57,448 bases of DNA from CAYSBK01 sp964429265 (GTDB lineage: Bacteria; Planctomycetota; Phycisphaerae; Sedimentisphaerales; Anaerobacaceae). The stretch spans positions 1 through 57,448 of the forward strand of contig CAYSBK010000001.1 in the NCBI GenBank assembly GCA_964429265.1. The letters run 5' to 3'. This document shows positions 15,921 through 23,689 of this stretch, piece after piece. Position 1 is the first letter of the stretch, and each line of letters opens with the position of its first letter. The position numbers and the translations under genes are program-made. A model generated the notes under the pieces. The model saw only the letters and a program-made list of their open reading frames with translations, searched no databases and was not told where the DNA came from.

Positions 15921-16787
15921 ATGCCGCCGCAAACGCTTGAAAGAATGTCGAAAGGTTTTTTCATTGACCCTGAGTATCGTGCCGCTCTTGAACGGCTCGG
16001 CCTTACCGATATGGATGGTGTGTTTTCTTTCAGCGGCGGCCAGAACCTGAGCAAGCCCGACCTTGCGCAGCACCGAAGCCGAATCAGCTTTCACATCGGC
16101 TCAGAGCAGCAAGGCACATTCGTGACCGCTTACCTGAAACGTTACGAGGCTGCGCCGATCATTGTGCAGGTGAAAAACTGGATTTGTCACCGCCGGTTGC
16201 AAAGCCTGGCGCAATGCGAGTTCGAAACCGCCAGGGACCTGCAGGCTGTCGGTATCGGCACACCGCAAACGATAGCGTACGGCTGGGAGTGGGGGTTGGT
16301 CGGCGAGAAAAGAAGCTTCGTCATCACTCGCGGGATATCGAACGCCCAAGCACTGGAGCGCAGGCTGCCCGATTGTTTTACAGAGGATGTGAAAAGGGGC
16401 CGGCTCCAAGAACGCAGGAGTTTTATCGCAGCGCTGGCGGGTTTTGTGAGGAAATTTCACGCGGCCGGGTGGTGTCACCGCGACCTGTACCTGTCGCACA
16501 TTTTCTATGACGGCTCGGGGCGATTTTACCTGATAGACCTGGCCAGGGCGTTCAGGCCGCTCGTGCTGCGTCGGCGGTATCGAATAAAGGACATTGCCCA
16601 ACTGTTTTATTCGGCGCCGGGCCGGTATTTTACGCGGACAGACCGGTTGCGGTTTTACCTGGCATACGTGGGCCGGCGAAAACTCAACAAGACGGACAAG
16701 GCGCTCATACGCAGGGTTCTCAGGCGGGCGATTCGAATGGCCCGGCACGATGAAAGACACGGCCGGCAGGCACCGTTTGCGCAATGA
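15921..16787 (+). CDS. WaaP/Kdo-kinase-like LPS core kinase
   Basis: A 288-residue protein with the lipopolysaccharide kinase fold. The catalytic loop is WCHRDLYLSHIFYD (about 189-202) and the metal-binding motif LIDLARAF replaces the DFG-like segment. An N-terminal VTAYLKRYE contains the probable ATP-binding Lys. WaaP-type enzymes phosphorylate heptose in the inner core. It starts 2 bases after the GT9 gene and its end overlaps the next GT4 gene by 4 bases, so it belongs to the LPS operon. The exact sugar acceptor is inferred from context. Confidence 0.86.
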   Translation: MPPQTLERMSKGFFIDPEYRAALERLGLTDMDGVFSFSGGQNLSKPDLAQHRSRISFHIGSEQQGTFVTAYLKRYEAAPIIVQVKNWICHRRLQSLAQCEFETARDLQAVGIGTPQTIAYGWEWGLVGEKRSFVITRGISNAQALERRLPDCFTEDVKRGRLQERRSFIAALAGFVRKFHAAGWCHRDLYLSHIFYDGSGRFYLIDLARAFRPLVLRRRYRIKDIAQLFYSAPGRYFTRTDRLRFYLAYVGRRKLNKTDKALIRRVLRRAIRMARHDERHGRQAPFAQ

Positions 16788-17989
16788 CGGTCTTCGGCTA
16801 TAATTGCGGCGTGATAGGGAAAATCGCAATCATCACAGAAAGGCTTGACCCCTCGCTCGGGGGGGCGGAACGGTCTATCGGCGAGCTGGCCGAGGCAGTT
16901 TCGAAGCTCGGTCCGGAAGTACACATCCTGGCCGCCAAAGGCACCGCGACCGGGCCCAACGTTCACATCCTTTGCAGGGATACACCGGGTAAACGCACGT
17001 CTTTGTCCCGCTTGCAGCGGGCGGCAAGGCGGCATCTGCAGGACAATCATTACGATGTCATCCACAGCGTTTTACCACTGGATTTTGCCGATGTCTATCA
17101 GCCGCGAGGTGGAGCCTACCCGGAAGCTATGCAGCGCAACGCCGCCAGTTATCATGGCAACTTCCTGCGTTGCTGGAAGAGGTGGACGGCATTTGCCAAT
17201 TGCCGGCGAACCGTGTTGTGGTGCCGGGAGAAGAAGCTGTGCCGAAATCGCCACGGCCCGGTGGTCGCCGCATTGTCGGGATATGTGGCCGAGCAGTTTA
17301 AGCGTCACTACGGCCTGGATGACAGTCGCGTTGTCGTGGTACCGAACGGCGTCAAGGTCCGAGGTAAGCCGGATGAGACTGCAGCGGGGGCACTTCGACG
17401 GGAAATAACCGGCAGGCTGGGGACAGCCGAGCCGGGCCGGACCGTATTGATGCTGTTCGTAGCGAACAATTTTCGCCTCAAGGGATTGCGGCCTTTGTTG
17501 ATGGCGATTAAAGCGGCCGGCGAGTCGGTTGAACGACAGGTGTCTCTAATTGTGGTCGGCAGTGACAACAGTGCTCCGTACCGTCGGCTGGCCGAAAGGC
17601 TGAATATAATGAAGAATGTCCTGTTTCTTGGTGCTATGGACGACATTGGCACGGTGCTTGGTGCCTGTGATGTTGCGGTGCTTCCGAGCTTTTATGATCC
17701 CTGCAGCCGTTTCACGCTGGAGGCGCTGGCTGCAAATAAGCCGGTCATAACCACCAGGCACAACGGCGCGACGGACCTGTTCAAAGACGGCAGGCACGGC
17801 AGGGTTATCGGCTCGGCCGATGACGTGTCGGCGCTGGCGGAGGCGATTGCGTATTTCAGCAATGCCGCGAACGTGAAAAAAGCCGCCGATGCAATCGCCG
17901 CCGACAACCTGCGTGAAGAAATCTCAATTGACCGCCATGCCACGCGACTGCTTGAATTGTACCGCGAATTGAAAGGAAAACGACGGTGA
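16784..17989 (+). CDS. GT4 family glycosyltransferase, WaaG-like
   Basis: A 401-residue GT-B glycosyltransferase. The N-terminal domain opens IAIITERLDPSLGGAERSI, with the GG donor-side loop. The C-terminal domain has LMLFVANNFRLKGL, VLFLGAMDDIGTVLGACDVA and PSFYDPCSRFTLEALAANKP (the EX7E-type motif of GT4, here with C-S-R-F-T-L-E). PSFYDPCS and the overall layout resemble the LPS core glucosyltransferase WaaG. The ATG overlaps the kinase gene by 4 bases. The sugar donor cannot be deduced. Confidence 0.86.
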   Translation: MTVFGYNCGVIGKIAIITERLDPSLGGAERSIGELAEAVSKLGPEVHILAAKGTATGPNVHILCRDTPGKRTSLSRLQRAARRHLQDNHYDVIHSVLPLDFADVYQPRGGAYPEAMQRNAASYHGNFLRCWKRWTAFANCRRTVLWCREKKLCRNRHGPVVAALSGYVAEQFKRHYGLDDSRVVVVPNGVKVRGKPDETAAGALRREITGRLGTAEPGRTVLMLFVANNFRLKGLRPLLMAIKAAGESVERQVSLIVVGSDNSAPYRRLAERLNIMKNVLFLGAMDDIGTVLGACDVAVLPSFYDPCSRFTLEALAANKPVITTRHNGATDLFKDGRHGRVIGSADDVSALAEAIAYFSNAANVKKAADAIAADNLREEISIDRHATRLLELYRELKGKRR

Positions 17990-18627
17990 TAAAGTTTGCA
18001 GCCCTTATTGCGGGTGCGTACCTGCTGGGTTCGGTTCCTTTCGGGTTGATCATAGCGGCGGCGCACAAGATAGACCTTCGCCGGATCGGTTCGGGCAACA
18101 TCGGAGCCACAAACCTGGCCCGCGCGCTGGGCAGAAAGTGGGGCTACGTCTGTTTTGCGCTCGATGCAGGCAAGGGCTTGGTGCCGATGCTGGTAGCGGC
18201 GGCTCTGCGGTCTCCGAATGCCGGTGCAGGTGAGCTTGCGCTAAGCCTGGCGGTGGGCTGTGCGGCAATACTGGGGCACATCTTCCCGGTGTATCTGCGA
18301 TTCAAGGGGGGCAAAGGTGTGGCCACGAGTTTCGGAGTGGCGCTGGGGCTGTGGCCTTACTACACGGTCTGTTCGCTGGTGAGCCTGGCGGTTTGGGTGA
18401 TTGTGCTTTTGTTATGGCGATACGTATCGCTGGCGTCCATGGTGTCCTCGCTGGCGTTTCCGGTGAGCTTGCTGGTGGCGATACGGATGGTGCCGCAGTG
18501 GCGGTTCGCGACGCTGTGGCCGCTGCTGGTCGTGGCGGCGGCGCTGCCGTTTCTGATGGTTCTTCGCCATCGGGAAAACATAAGAAGACTGCTGGCGGGC
18601 ACTGAAAGCAAGGTCTTCGGAGGCTGA
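17986..18627 (+). CDS. plsY: Acyl-phosphate:glycerol-3-phosphate acyltransferase
   Basis: A 213-residue multi-spanning membrane protein making lysophosphatidic acid from acyl-phosphate and glycerol 3-phosphate. The start is GTG at 17986, overlapping the GT4 stop by 4 bases, with AAAGGAAAA upstream. The three PlsY motifs are visible: GSVPFGLII, GSGNIGATNLARALG (about 37-51) and KGGKGVATSFGVALG (about 106-120). At least five hydrophobic segments can be picked out. It closes the envelope operon. Confidence 0.93.
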   Translation: MIKFAALIAGAYLLGSVPFGLIIAAAHKIDLRRIGSGNIGATNLARALGRKWGYVCFALDAGKGLVPMLVAAALRSPNAGAGELALSLAVGCAAILGHIFPVYLRFKGGKGVATSFGVALGLWPYYTVCSLVSLAVWVIVLLLWRYVSLASMVSSLAFPVSLLVAIRMVPQWRFATLWPLLVVAAALPFLMVLRHRENIRRLLAGTESKVFGG

Positions 18628-18669
18628 GATCCGTGCCGCAACTCGTCAGACAGCCGAGGGTGTTGCCAA

Positions 18670-19014
18670 CTATGAAGCCCAGGCCGGAATGATGCACAGA
18701 AACCGCAGAACCGAATCGCCGGTGTTTCTGAACTGGTGTTTTATCTGCCCCGGCACGAAGATTACGTGCTCTTTGTCGAAGGAGTATTCGGTGTCCTGGC
18801 AGACGAAGACACCCCGGCCTTCAACGATAAAGACCAGGTGCTCGTGGCTGTGAGCGTGCAGGGGGGTGTGGCCTGCGGGTTCAACTTCAAACATCCGCAT
18901 CGCTATGTTTTCGGCGCCGTCATCGCCGGTGATCAGCCACCTGATGCGAACACCTTTTGCTCCTTCGACCTCTACAGCGCGGGCCGGTATGTTTGCGGCA
19001 CCTTCTACCTTCAT
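18670..19014 (-). CDS. Small cupin-domain protein
   Basis: A 114-residue single-domain cupin. The motif PLHAHSHEHLVFIVEGRG (about 52-69) provides the metal ligands His-His-Glu, and VPGQIKHQFRN (about 87-97) the last His. The ATG at 19014 has AAGGAG six bases upstream. Such cupins are often metal-binding sugar- or amino-acid-related enzymes or sensors; no substrate is evident. It lies 75 bases downstream of the HAD gene on the same strand and is probably co-transcribed. Confidence 0.85.
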   Translation of the reverse strand: MKVEGAANIPARAVEVEGAKGVRIRWLITGDDGAENIAMRMFEVEPAGHTPLHAHSHEHLVFIVEGRGVFVCQDTEYSFDKEHVIFVPGQIKHQFRNTGDSVLRFLCIIPAWAS

Positions 19015-19089
19015 CTGGTCTCCTTCGACAGCAGATTGGCCAGGCCAATGCGACCACGGCTCCATAATACGTCAAGCCCGCAAGAGATT

Positions 19090-19890
19090 CTATTCGGTCG
19101 GGCTATTGCCGGCAAGCAACTTCGAAGGTTGGTTCGCCGGCAAGGGCTGTTGGTTGAGTTTCTCGACAAGGGCGGGCACCTCCGACAGCCGCTCAATCCT
19201 CAGGGCCTTGGCGGGAAGCGGTTTTCCGGCATTGGTGTAGGCCGCTTTCAGAACCGCGTGCATACCGGCCTTCAGGGCGGGCCTGATGTCGGCATCGATG
19301 CGGTCGCCTACGAACAGGATGTTTTCCGGTGGCTGTCCGATTCTTTCGGCGGCTATGCGGAATATGCCCGCATTCGGCTTTCGGAAGGCAAACTCGTACG
19401 AATAAAGCCTGACCGAGAAGAACTCCAGCAGCCCGAGCTGAGCGAGGTGTTTCTCAAGGCAGCAGCGGTTTACGAAGGTGTTTGAAACGATGCCAAGCTC
19501 CAGGCCAAGCGCTTTCAATCGTGCCAGTGTCTGGGCGGCGTCGGGTTCGACCTTTGCAAGCCTGCTGAGAGGCTGATACCACAGCCAGGCGAAATGCTCC
19601 CACTGCTGCTCGGTGAGTTTTATGCCCTTTTTTCGGCCGATTTTCTTGGCGAGTTCGAGCATATCGAAATCCCGGCCGGTGATACTGGAAAGCCAGCAGT
19701 GCCACCGCAGCGACAGCAGGTTCCGCAGGTAATACCAGCTTTCGCTGCCGACGGGCTGGCCGAGCGACCGAAGGTATTCATACGTCAGCTGGGCAGCCCG
19801 GCGAAACAGCGCTGCGGTCCTTACGGGGCCGTATTCAAGCAGTGTCTCACCCAGGTCGAAAAGGACCGCCTTGATTTTCGTGTTCTGCAT
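19090..19890 (-). CDS. HAD-superfamily hydrolase
   Basis: A 266-residue HAD hydrolase with a C1-type helical cap (about 20-110). Motif I is FDLGETLLEYG, with Glu where the second Asp normally sits; motif II is GIVSNTFVN; motif III includes FRKPNAGIF; motif IV is FVGDRIDADIRPALKAGM. The substituted acid/base residue suggests altered phosphatase activity or a haloacid-dehalogenase-like reaction. It follows the citrate-synthase-like gene by 39 bases on the same strand. The C-terminal 30 residues look like a low-complexity tail. Confidence 0.83.
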   Translation of the reverse strand: MQNTKIKAVLFDLGETLLEYGPVRTAALFRRAAQLTYEYLRSLGQPVGSESWYYLRNLLSLRWHCWLSSITGRDFDMLELAKKIGRKKGIKLTEQQWEHFAWLWYQPLSRLAKVEPDAAQTLARLKALGLELGIVSNTFVNRCCLEKHLAQLGLLEFFSVRLYSYEFAFRKPNAGIFRIAAERIGQPPENILFVGDRIDADIRPALKAGMHAVLKAAYTNAGKPLPAKALRIERLSEVPALVEKLNQQPLPANQPSKLLAGNSPTE

Positions 19891-19929
19891 AGCCAGTCCG
19901 ATGGCGACACAGCCGACTTCAACGCCCGG

Positions 19930-21273
19930 CTAAGGCTGCCGCGGGGTCTTTCTCAACGGCGGCAGGTCGTCGCCGAACGCCTTTCGCACCCACTCAAACA
20001 TCTCTTCATCCGATATCGCCGAGACCCTGTCGGCGGCGTACTCGGCGTCAATCCAGTCCTTGATCTTGCCTATTTTGGGGTTGTGCTTTGGTATCTGGAT
20101 ATCGAAGCGCGCCTCTATCCAGTGCTTGATGCCGGCGGCGCCGGCCTTGTCGGTTATGGCGACCTTGACGGGTCTGTTAAGCAGCTTCTCGGTGTCGAAG
20201 GGATTATAGATTTCCTCGTCCTTGAGCAGGCCGTCGGCGTGGATGCCCGCCCGGGTGACATTGAAGTTGTCGCCTACCAGGGGGTAGTTATCCGGGATGT
20301 CAAACCCAAGTTCGCTCCTGGCATATTGAGCCAGCTCCGTAATAGCCTGATAATTGACCCCATCTGTTGAGCCCCTTAGCTGGGCGTGCTCGACCACCAG
20401 GGCCTCCAGCGGCGGATTTCCGGTTCTCTCGCCGATACCGAAAATCGAGCCGTTGGCGGCGCTGCAGCCATAGAGCCAGGCGGCCACCGCGTTGACAAGC
20501 ACCTTGTGAAAGTCGTTGTGTCCGTGCCATTCGAGCCATTCGGCGGGCACGCCAAGCTCACGGAGGCCGGCTACCAGTTTCGGCACGCTTCTGGGCAAAG
20601 CGGCATCAGCCCACGGCAATCCAAAGCCAAGCGTATCACACAGGCGGATTTTGACAGGACTGTTGTAGCGCTGGGCCAGCTCGAGCAGCTCGGCGGCAAA
20701 AGGCAGCACGAACCCGTCGTAGTCGGCCCTGGTGATGTCCTCGAGGTGGCAGCGCGGTATAACACCGTGGTCCAGGGCCGCCCTGACGATGTCCAGGTAG
20801 CCTTCCATAGCCTGGGCGCGGGTTTTCTTGAGCTTCAGGAAGATGTGGTAGTCACTGGCCGAGGTCAGGATGCCCGTCTCCTTCAGGCCCATCTGGCCGA
20901 CAAGCTTGAAATCGGCGGCGACCGCCCGTATCCAGCCCGTTATTTCAGGATACCTGTAGCCTCGTTCCCGGCACAATTCCACGGCCTTACGGTCGCGTTC
21001 GGAGTATAAGAAGAACTCGCTCTGGCGAATCAGGCCCGTGTCGCCGTCTATCTCGTGCAGAAAATCGTATATCCGCTGGATTTGTTCGGGCGTATAGGGG
21101 GGCCTGGCCTGCTGTCCGTCGCGGAAAGTGGTATCGGTTATCCAAATCTCGGCGGGTGTGGGGTAGGCGGCATCATCGTCCAATATGACCCTGGGCCAAT
21201 CATCATAGGGGAAAAGGTCCCGATACAGGTTCGGTTTTTCCACATTGACCAGTTTCGGCTTGTCGTCTGCCAT
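19930..21273 (-). CDS. 2-isopropylmalate/homocitrate synthase family, possible Re-citrate synthase
   Basis: A 447-residue DRE-TIM metallolyase. ITDTTFRDGQQARPPYTPEQ (about 41-60) carries the catalytic Arg-Asp pair, HLEDITRADYDGFVLPFA follows, and WHGHNDFHKVLVNA provides the His metal ligands. FGIGERTGNPPLEALV is the flexible-loop region. The regulatory LeuA domain is absent. The length of about 450 residues and the DGQQARPPYT variant recall the Re-citrate synthases of clostridia and sulfate reducers, which are homologous to isopropylmalate synthase but make citrate from oxaloacetate and acetyl-CoA. That assignment is from memory of the family and is uncertain; LeuA or homocitrate synthase are alternatives. 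AGGAG lies six bases before the ATG at 21273. Confidence 0.8.
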   Translation of the reverse strand: MADDKPKLVNVEKPNLYRDLFPYDDWPRVILDDDAAYPTPAEIWITDTTFRDGQQARPPYTPEQIQRIYDFLHEIDGDTGLIRQSEFFLYSERDRKAVELCRERGYRYPEITGWIRAVAADFKLVGQMGLKETGILTSASDYHIFLKLKKTRAQAMEGYLDIVRAALDHGVIPRCHLEDITRADYDGFVLPFAAELLELAQRYNSPVKIRLCDTLGFGLPWADAALPRSVPKLVAGLRELGVPAEWLEWHGHNDFHKVLVNAVAAWLYGCSAANGSIFGIGERTGNPPLEALVVEHAQLRGSTDGVNYQAITELAQYARSELGFDIPDNYPLVGDNFNVTRAGIHADGLLKDEEIYNPFDTEKLLNRPVKVAITDKAGAAGIKHWIEARFDIQIPKHNPKIGKIKDWIDAEYAADRVSAISDEEMFEWVRKAFGDDLPPLRKTPRQP

Positions 21274-21333
21274 AGCAATCTCCTGTGATCCTGCGGCAGG
21301 TTCGATTCTCACAGCCTGCCCGTGTTCGTTCAG

Positions 21334-21418
21334 TAGCCGAGGTGGGATTCGAACCCACACGCCCTTTAGCGGGCAGGGGATTTTAAGTCCCCAGCGTCTG
21401 CCATTCCGCCACTCGGCC
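21334..21418 (-). tRNA. tRNA-Leu (anticodon TAA)
   Basis: An 85-base class II tRNA on the minus strand. The acceptor GGCCGAG pairs with CTCGGCT (G-U at position 1-72), the D stem is GCG/CGC, the anticodon loop CTTAAAA contains TAA (21385-21383), the variable arm TGCCCGCTAAAGGGCG is long, and the T arm is GTGGG-TTCGAAT-CCCAC. The discriminator is A73, as needed for Leu; CCA is not encoded. A weak promoter, TTGCAA (21456-21451)-N17-TAAGCT, lies just upstream. Confidence 0.96.
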
Positions 21419-21597
21419 TGGCCTGCCAGCTTAGCCTATTGGCGGCATTCTTGCAAGTGGGGCACAAATCAGCCCCCTCAGGCCGGCCGGGCCGGCTTCT
21501 CGCAGCCGCCGGGCCGGCAAACAAGCCGACAGGATTATCCCGCCAAGGAAACAGGCCGGCGACTAAGGGCGATAAACCACTTCCCTGAGAACACCGA

Positions 21598-22434
21598 TTA
21601 TGATGCCGAAGCCTGCTGTTCGGCTGCGATCATCTCCAGAAGCTGCTTATGTACCTTCCTGTTGGCGGCCAGCACCTTGTACTCGCGACCCTGGTAGTTG
21701 TCCGCATCCACGGGGAAAAGCTGGTTGCCATGCCAGTCCGTCACAACGGCCCCGGCGGTTTCGGCGATCAAGGCACCGGCGGCTATGTCCCACAACCGAG
21801 GTTTGCTGATGACCGTTGCGATTAGCGATCCGTTGCCCACATATGCAAGCTGCAGCGCAGTGGTGCCGAGGTTGCGAAAGCGCGTCCGCCGCATGATCTC
21901 GCAGACCCATCCCGGGACCCCTTCATCATAATGACTGTCGAGTCCTATGCTGGTAAATTTGCTCATAGCGTCTTCGCAGGCATTTATTCGCCGGCCGTTC
22001 AACTGGGCCTGGCCGGCCTTGACAGCGGTGAACATCGAGTCTGTCGCCGGGTCAAAAACAACCCCCGCGACGGGCCGGCCCTGCTGCAGGGCTGCGATGC
22101 TGACGGTAAACAACGGCATACGGTGCGAAAAGTTCGCGGTGCCGTCGATGGGGTCTATCACCCACCAGATCGCTTCAGAGGCTCGGGGCGGCTGCTTGAA
22201 GATCGCGCCCGCCCGGCCCTCCTCGCCGATGAACCCGTGGTCGGGATAGGTTTCCTTGATGCGGTCGATGATTATCTGCTGGCACCGGAGGTCGGCCTGC
22301 GTGACCACTTCGGTCTTGTTCTTGATGGTGGTCTTGACGTACCGGATTTCTTCCATAGCGCGCTGGCCGGCCAGCCTGGCGGCCACCACCGCCGTTTCCA
22401 GCATCTGACTGAGCTTCACGTTGTTGCTTGCCAT
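21598..22434 (-). CDS. Inositol-monophosphatase family phosphatase
   Basis: A 278-residue IMPase-fold protein. Metal-binding motifs: GFIGEEGRAG (about 68-77), WWVIDPIDGTANFSH (about 90-104) and the C-terminal WDIAAGALIAETAGAVVTDW (about 211-230). The set fits SuhB, CysQ, HisN or FBPase-type members; substrate cannot be fixed. AGGA sits eight bases before the ATG. It is divergent from the DUF2752 gene with 60 bases between starts. Confidence 0.9.
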   Translation of the reverse strand: MASNNVKLSQMLETAVVAARLAGQRAMEEIRYVKTTIKNKTEVVTQADLRCQQIIIDRIKETYPDHGFIGEEGRAGAIFKQPPRASEAIWWVIDPIDGTANFSHRMPLFTVSIAALQQGRPVAGVVFDPATDSMFTAVKAGQAQLNGRRINACEDAMSKFTSIGLDSHYDEGVPGWVCEIMRRTRFRNLGTTALQLAYVGNGSLIATVISKPRLWDIAAGALIAETAGAVVTDWHGNQLFPVDADNYQGREYKVLAANRKVHKQLLEMIAAEQQASAS

Positions 22435-22456
22435 AACCGCGTCCTGTTAAGCCTGC

Positions 22457-22485
22457 TTGACAGCATTTACGGTTGGTTCTATTGT
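22457..22485 (+). promoter_or_regulatory. Candidate promoter of the DUF2752 gene
   Basis: TTGACA (22457-22462), a 17-base spacer and TATTGT (22480-22485, four of six). The predicted start at about 22492 is only three bases before the ATG at 22495, implying an almost leaderless mRNA. Confidence 0.5.
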
Positions 22486-22494
22486 AGCCTAGTT

Positions 22495-22959
22495 ATGCAG
22501 TCCGGCAAAGAACAATCGGCCGGCAAGGAAGTGTTTCTCGAGGCCTCGGTAAGCCAACGGCTGTGGTGTGCGGTTGCTTGTGCGGCGATTGTAGCGGGGT
22601 TCATCCTGCTTAGAGCTGTGGCCGTCAGTGCGATTGATCTGGCCCGCTGGTTGGGTGTTTGCGGATTCAAGCAGCGATGGGGACTGCCGTGTCCGACTTG
22701 TGGGATGACGCACGCGGCTCTGGCGTTCGTTCGAGGCAACCTGTGGGAGGCTTTCTACCTGCAACCGGCGGCGGCGGTGATATGTACGCTGCTGGCCGCA
22801 GCGGCGGTTTTTGCTTTCTTTACGGCTGTGACGGGGGTATATTTCAGGTTTTTGAAGCGATTGGCCGAGTTGAACTTCTTATACTTCGTGCTGCTTTCGA
22901 TTTTGCTGCTGGCCGGCGGCTGGGCGGTGACCCTGGCGCGGGCGCTATCCGGCCGATAG
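22495..22959 (+). CDS. DUF2752 membrane protein
   Basis: A 154-residue protein with the DUF2752 signature LPCPTCGMTHAALAFVRGN (about 63-81). Three hydrophobic stretches are visible: about 25-45 before the motif, 90-112 and 125-147. The frame stays open far upstream, but that part is the antisense of the inositol-monophosphatase gene; the ATG at 22495 was chosen because it follows the promoter and starts the family-like sequence. No Shine-Dalgarno sequence precedes it. The function of DUF2752 is unknown. The next gene begins 6 bases downstream. Confidence 0.82.
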   Translation: MQSGKEQSAGKEVFLEASVSQRLWCAVACAAIVAGFILLRAVAVSAIDLARWLGVCGFKQRWGLPCPTCGMTHAALAFVRGNLWEAFYLQPAAAVICTLLAAAAVFAFFTAVTGVYFRFLKRLAELNFLYFVLLSILLLAGGWAVTLARALSGR

Positions 22960-22965
22960 GACAGG

Positions 22966-23667
22966 ATGTGGCTGATGAATGAACCCACAGCAAGAAAGCT
23001 GGTGTGTCTTGTCAGCGGCCTGGCTGCTGCGGGGATGCTTGTTTGCGGCGGTTGCGCGATCGTTGGGCTGGTGGCAACACCTACTCGCCACGAAGAAAAA
23101 ATTCGGGCCGAGTACGACCTGTCGCAGCTCGAGGACAAGCGTATGCTGGTTCTGGTGCGACAGCCCGCATGGCTGAATGCGCAGGCCAATTTTCGGTACT
23201 ACCTTACGCGAGAGCTCAACGTCCGCCTGAGCGAAAAAACCAGGTTGTCCGCCTCTCAGCTTATCGGCTACGATACGATTTCACGTTTCCGCGCCGGGCG
23301 AGCCGATTTTTCTATCCTTAGCGGCACAGAGGTTGCGCGGCAACTCGGCGCCGACGTGGTACTGGAGGTGGTGATCGACGACTGCCGGCTGGTAAAGGTC
23401 ACCGGTGCCGATTATTACAGCGCGTGGTTGAGCGCGCGATGCACGCTGCACAGGGCGGACACGGCTGAGAAGCTGTGGCCGGCTTCGACGGATGCCAGAA
23501 CCGTGAAGGTTGGGTTCGAGATAGGACCGTCCGACAGGACCGCGGCACTGCTGCGAGCAACCGGCGCAATGGCCTATTGTGTCGTGAGGTACTTTTATGA
23601 CTGTCCGCTGGACCAGTTCAAAATAGGCGACGACAGAACAGAGCAAGGCTGGAGGGATTGGAAGTAG
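22966..23667 (+). CDS. Predicted exported or lipoprotein of unknown function
   Basis: A 233-residue protein I do not recognise at family level. The N-terminus has a signal-like hydrophobic segment, KLVCLVSGLAAAGMLVCGGC, whose terminal CGGC is a poor lipobox. The mature part is mixed alpha/beta; VEYDLSQ-like and QLGADVVLEVVIDD elements resemble the penicillin-binding-protein-activator/LpoB-like or DUF799-type periplasmic folds, but this is only an impression. ATG at 22975 with AGGA upstream is an alternative start. It overlaps the DUF2752 transcription unit and precedes serA by 22 bases. Confidence 0.75.
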   Translation: MWLMNEPTARKLVCLVSGLAAAGMLVCGGCAIVGLVATPTRHEEKIRAEYDLSQLEDKRMLVLVRQPAWLNAQANFRYYLTRELNVRLSEKTRLSASQLIGYDTISRFRAGRADFSILSGTEVARQLGADVVLEVVIDDCRLVKVTGADYYSAWLSARCTLHRADTAEKLWPASTDARTVKVGFEIGPSDRTAALLRATGAMAYCVVRYFYDCPLDQFKIGDDRTEQGWRDWK

Positions 23668-23689
23668 GTGTTGATTGTGGAGCCGTAAA

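Noticed and set aside
21931..22494. Long N-terminal extension of the DUF2752 frame
   Set aside because: It is the antisense of the inositol-monophosphatase gene; the family sequence begins at 22495.
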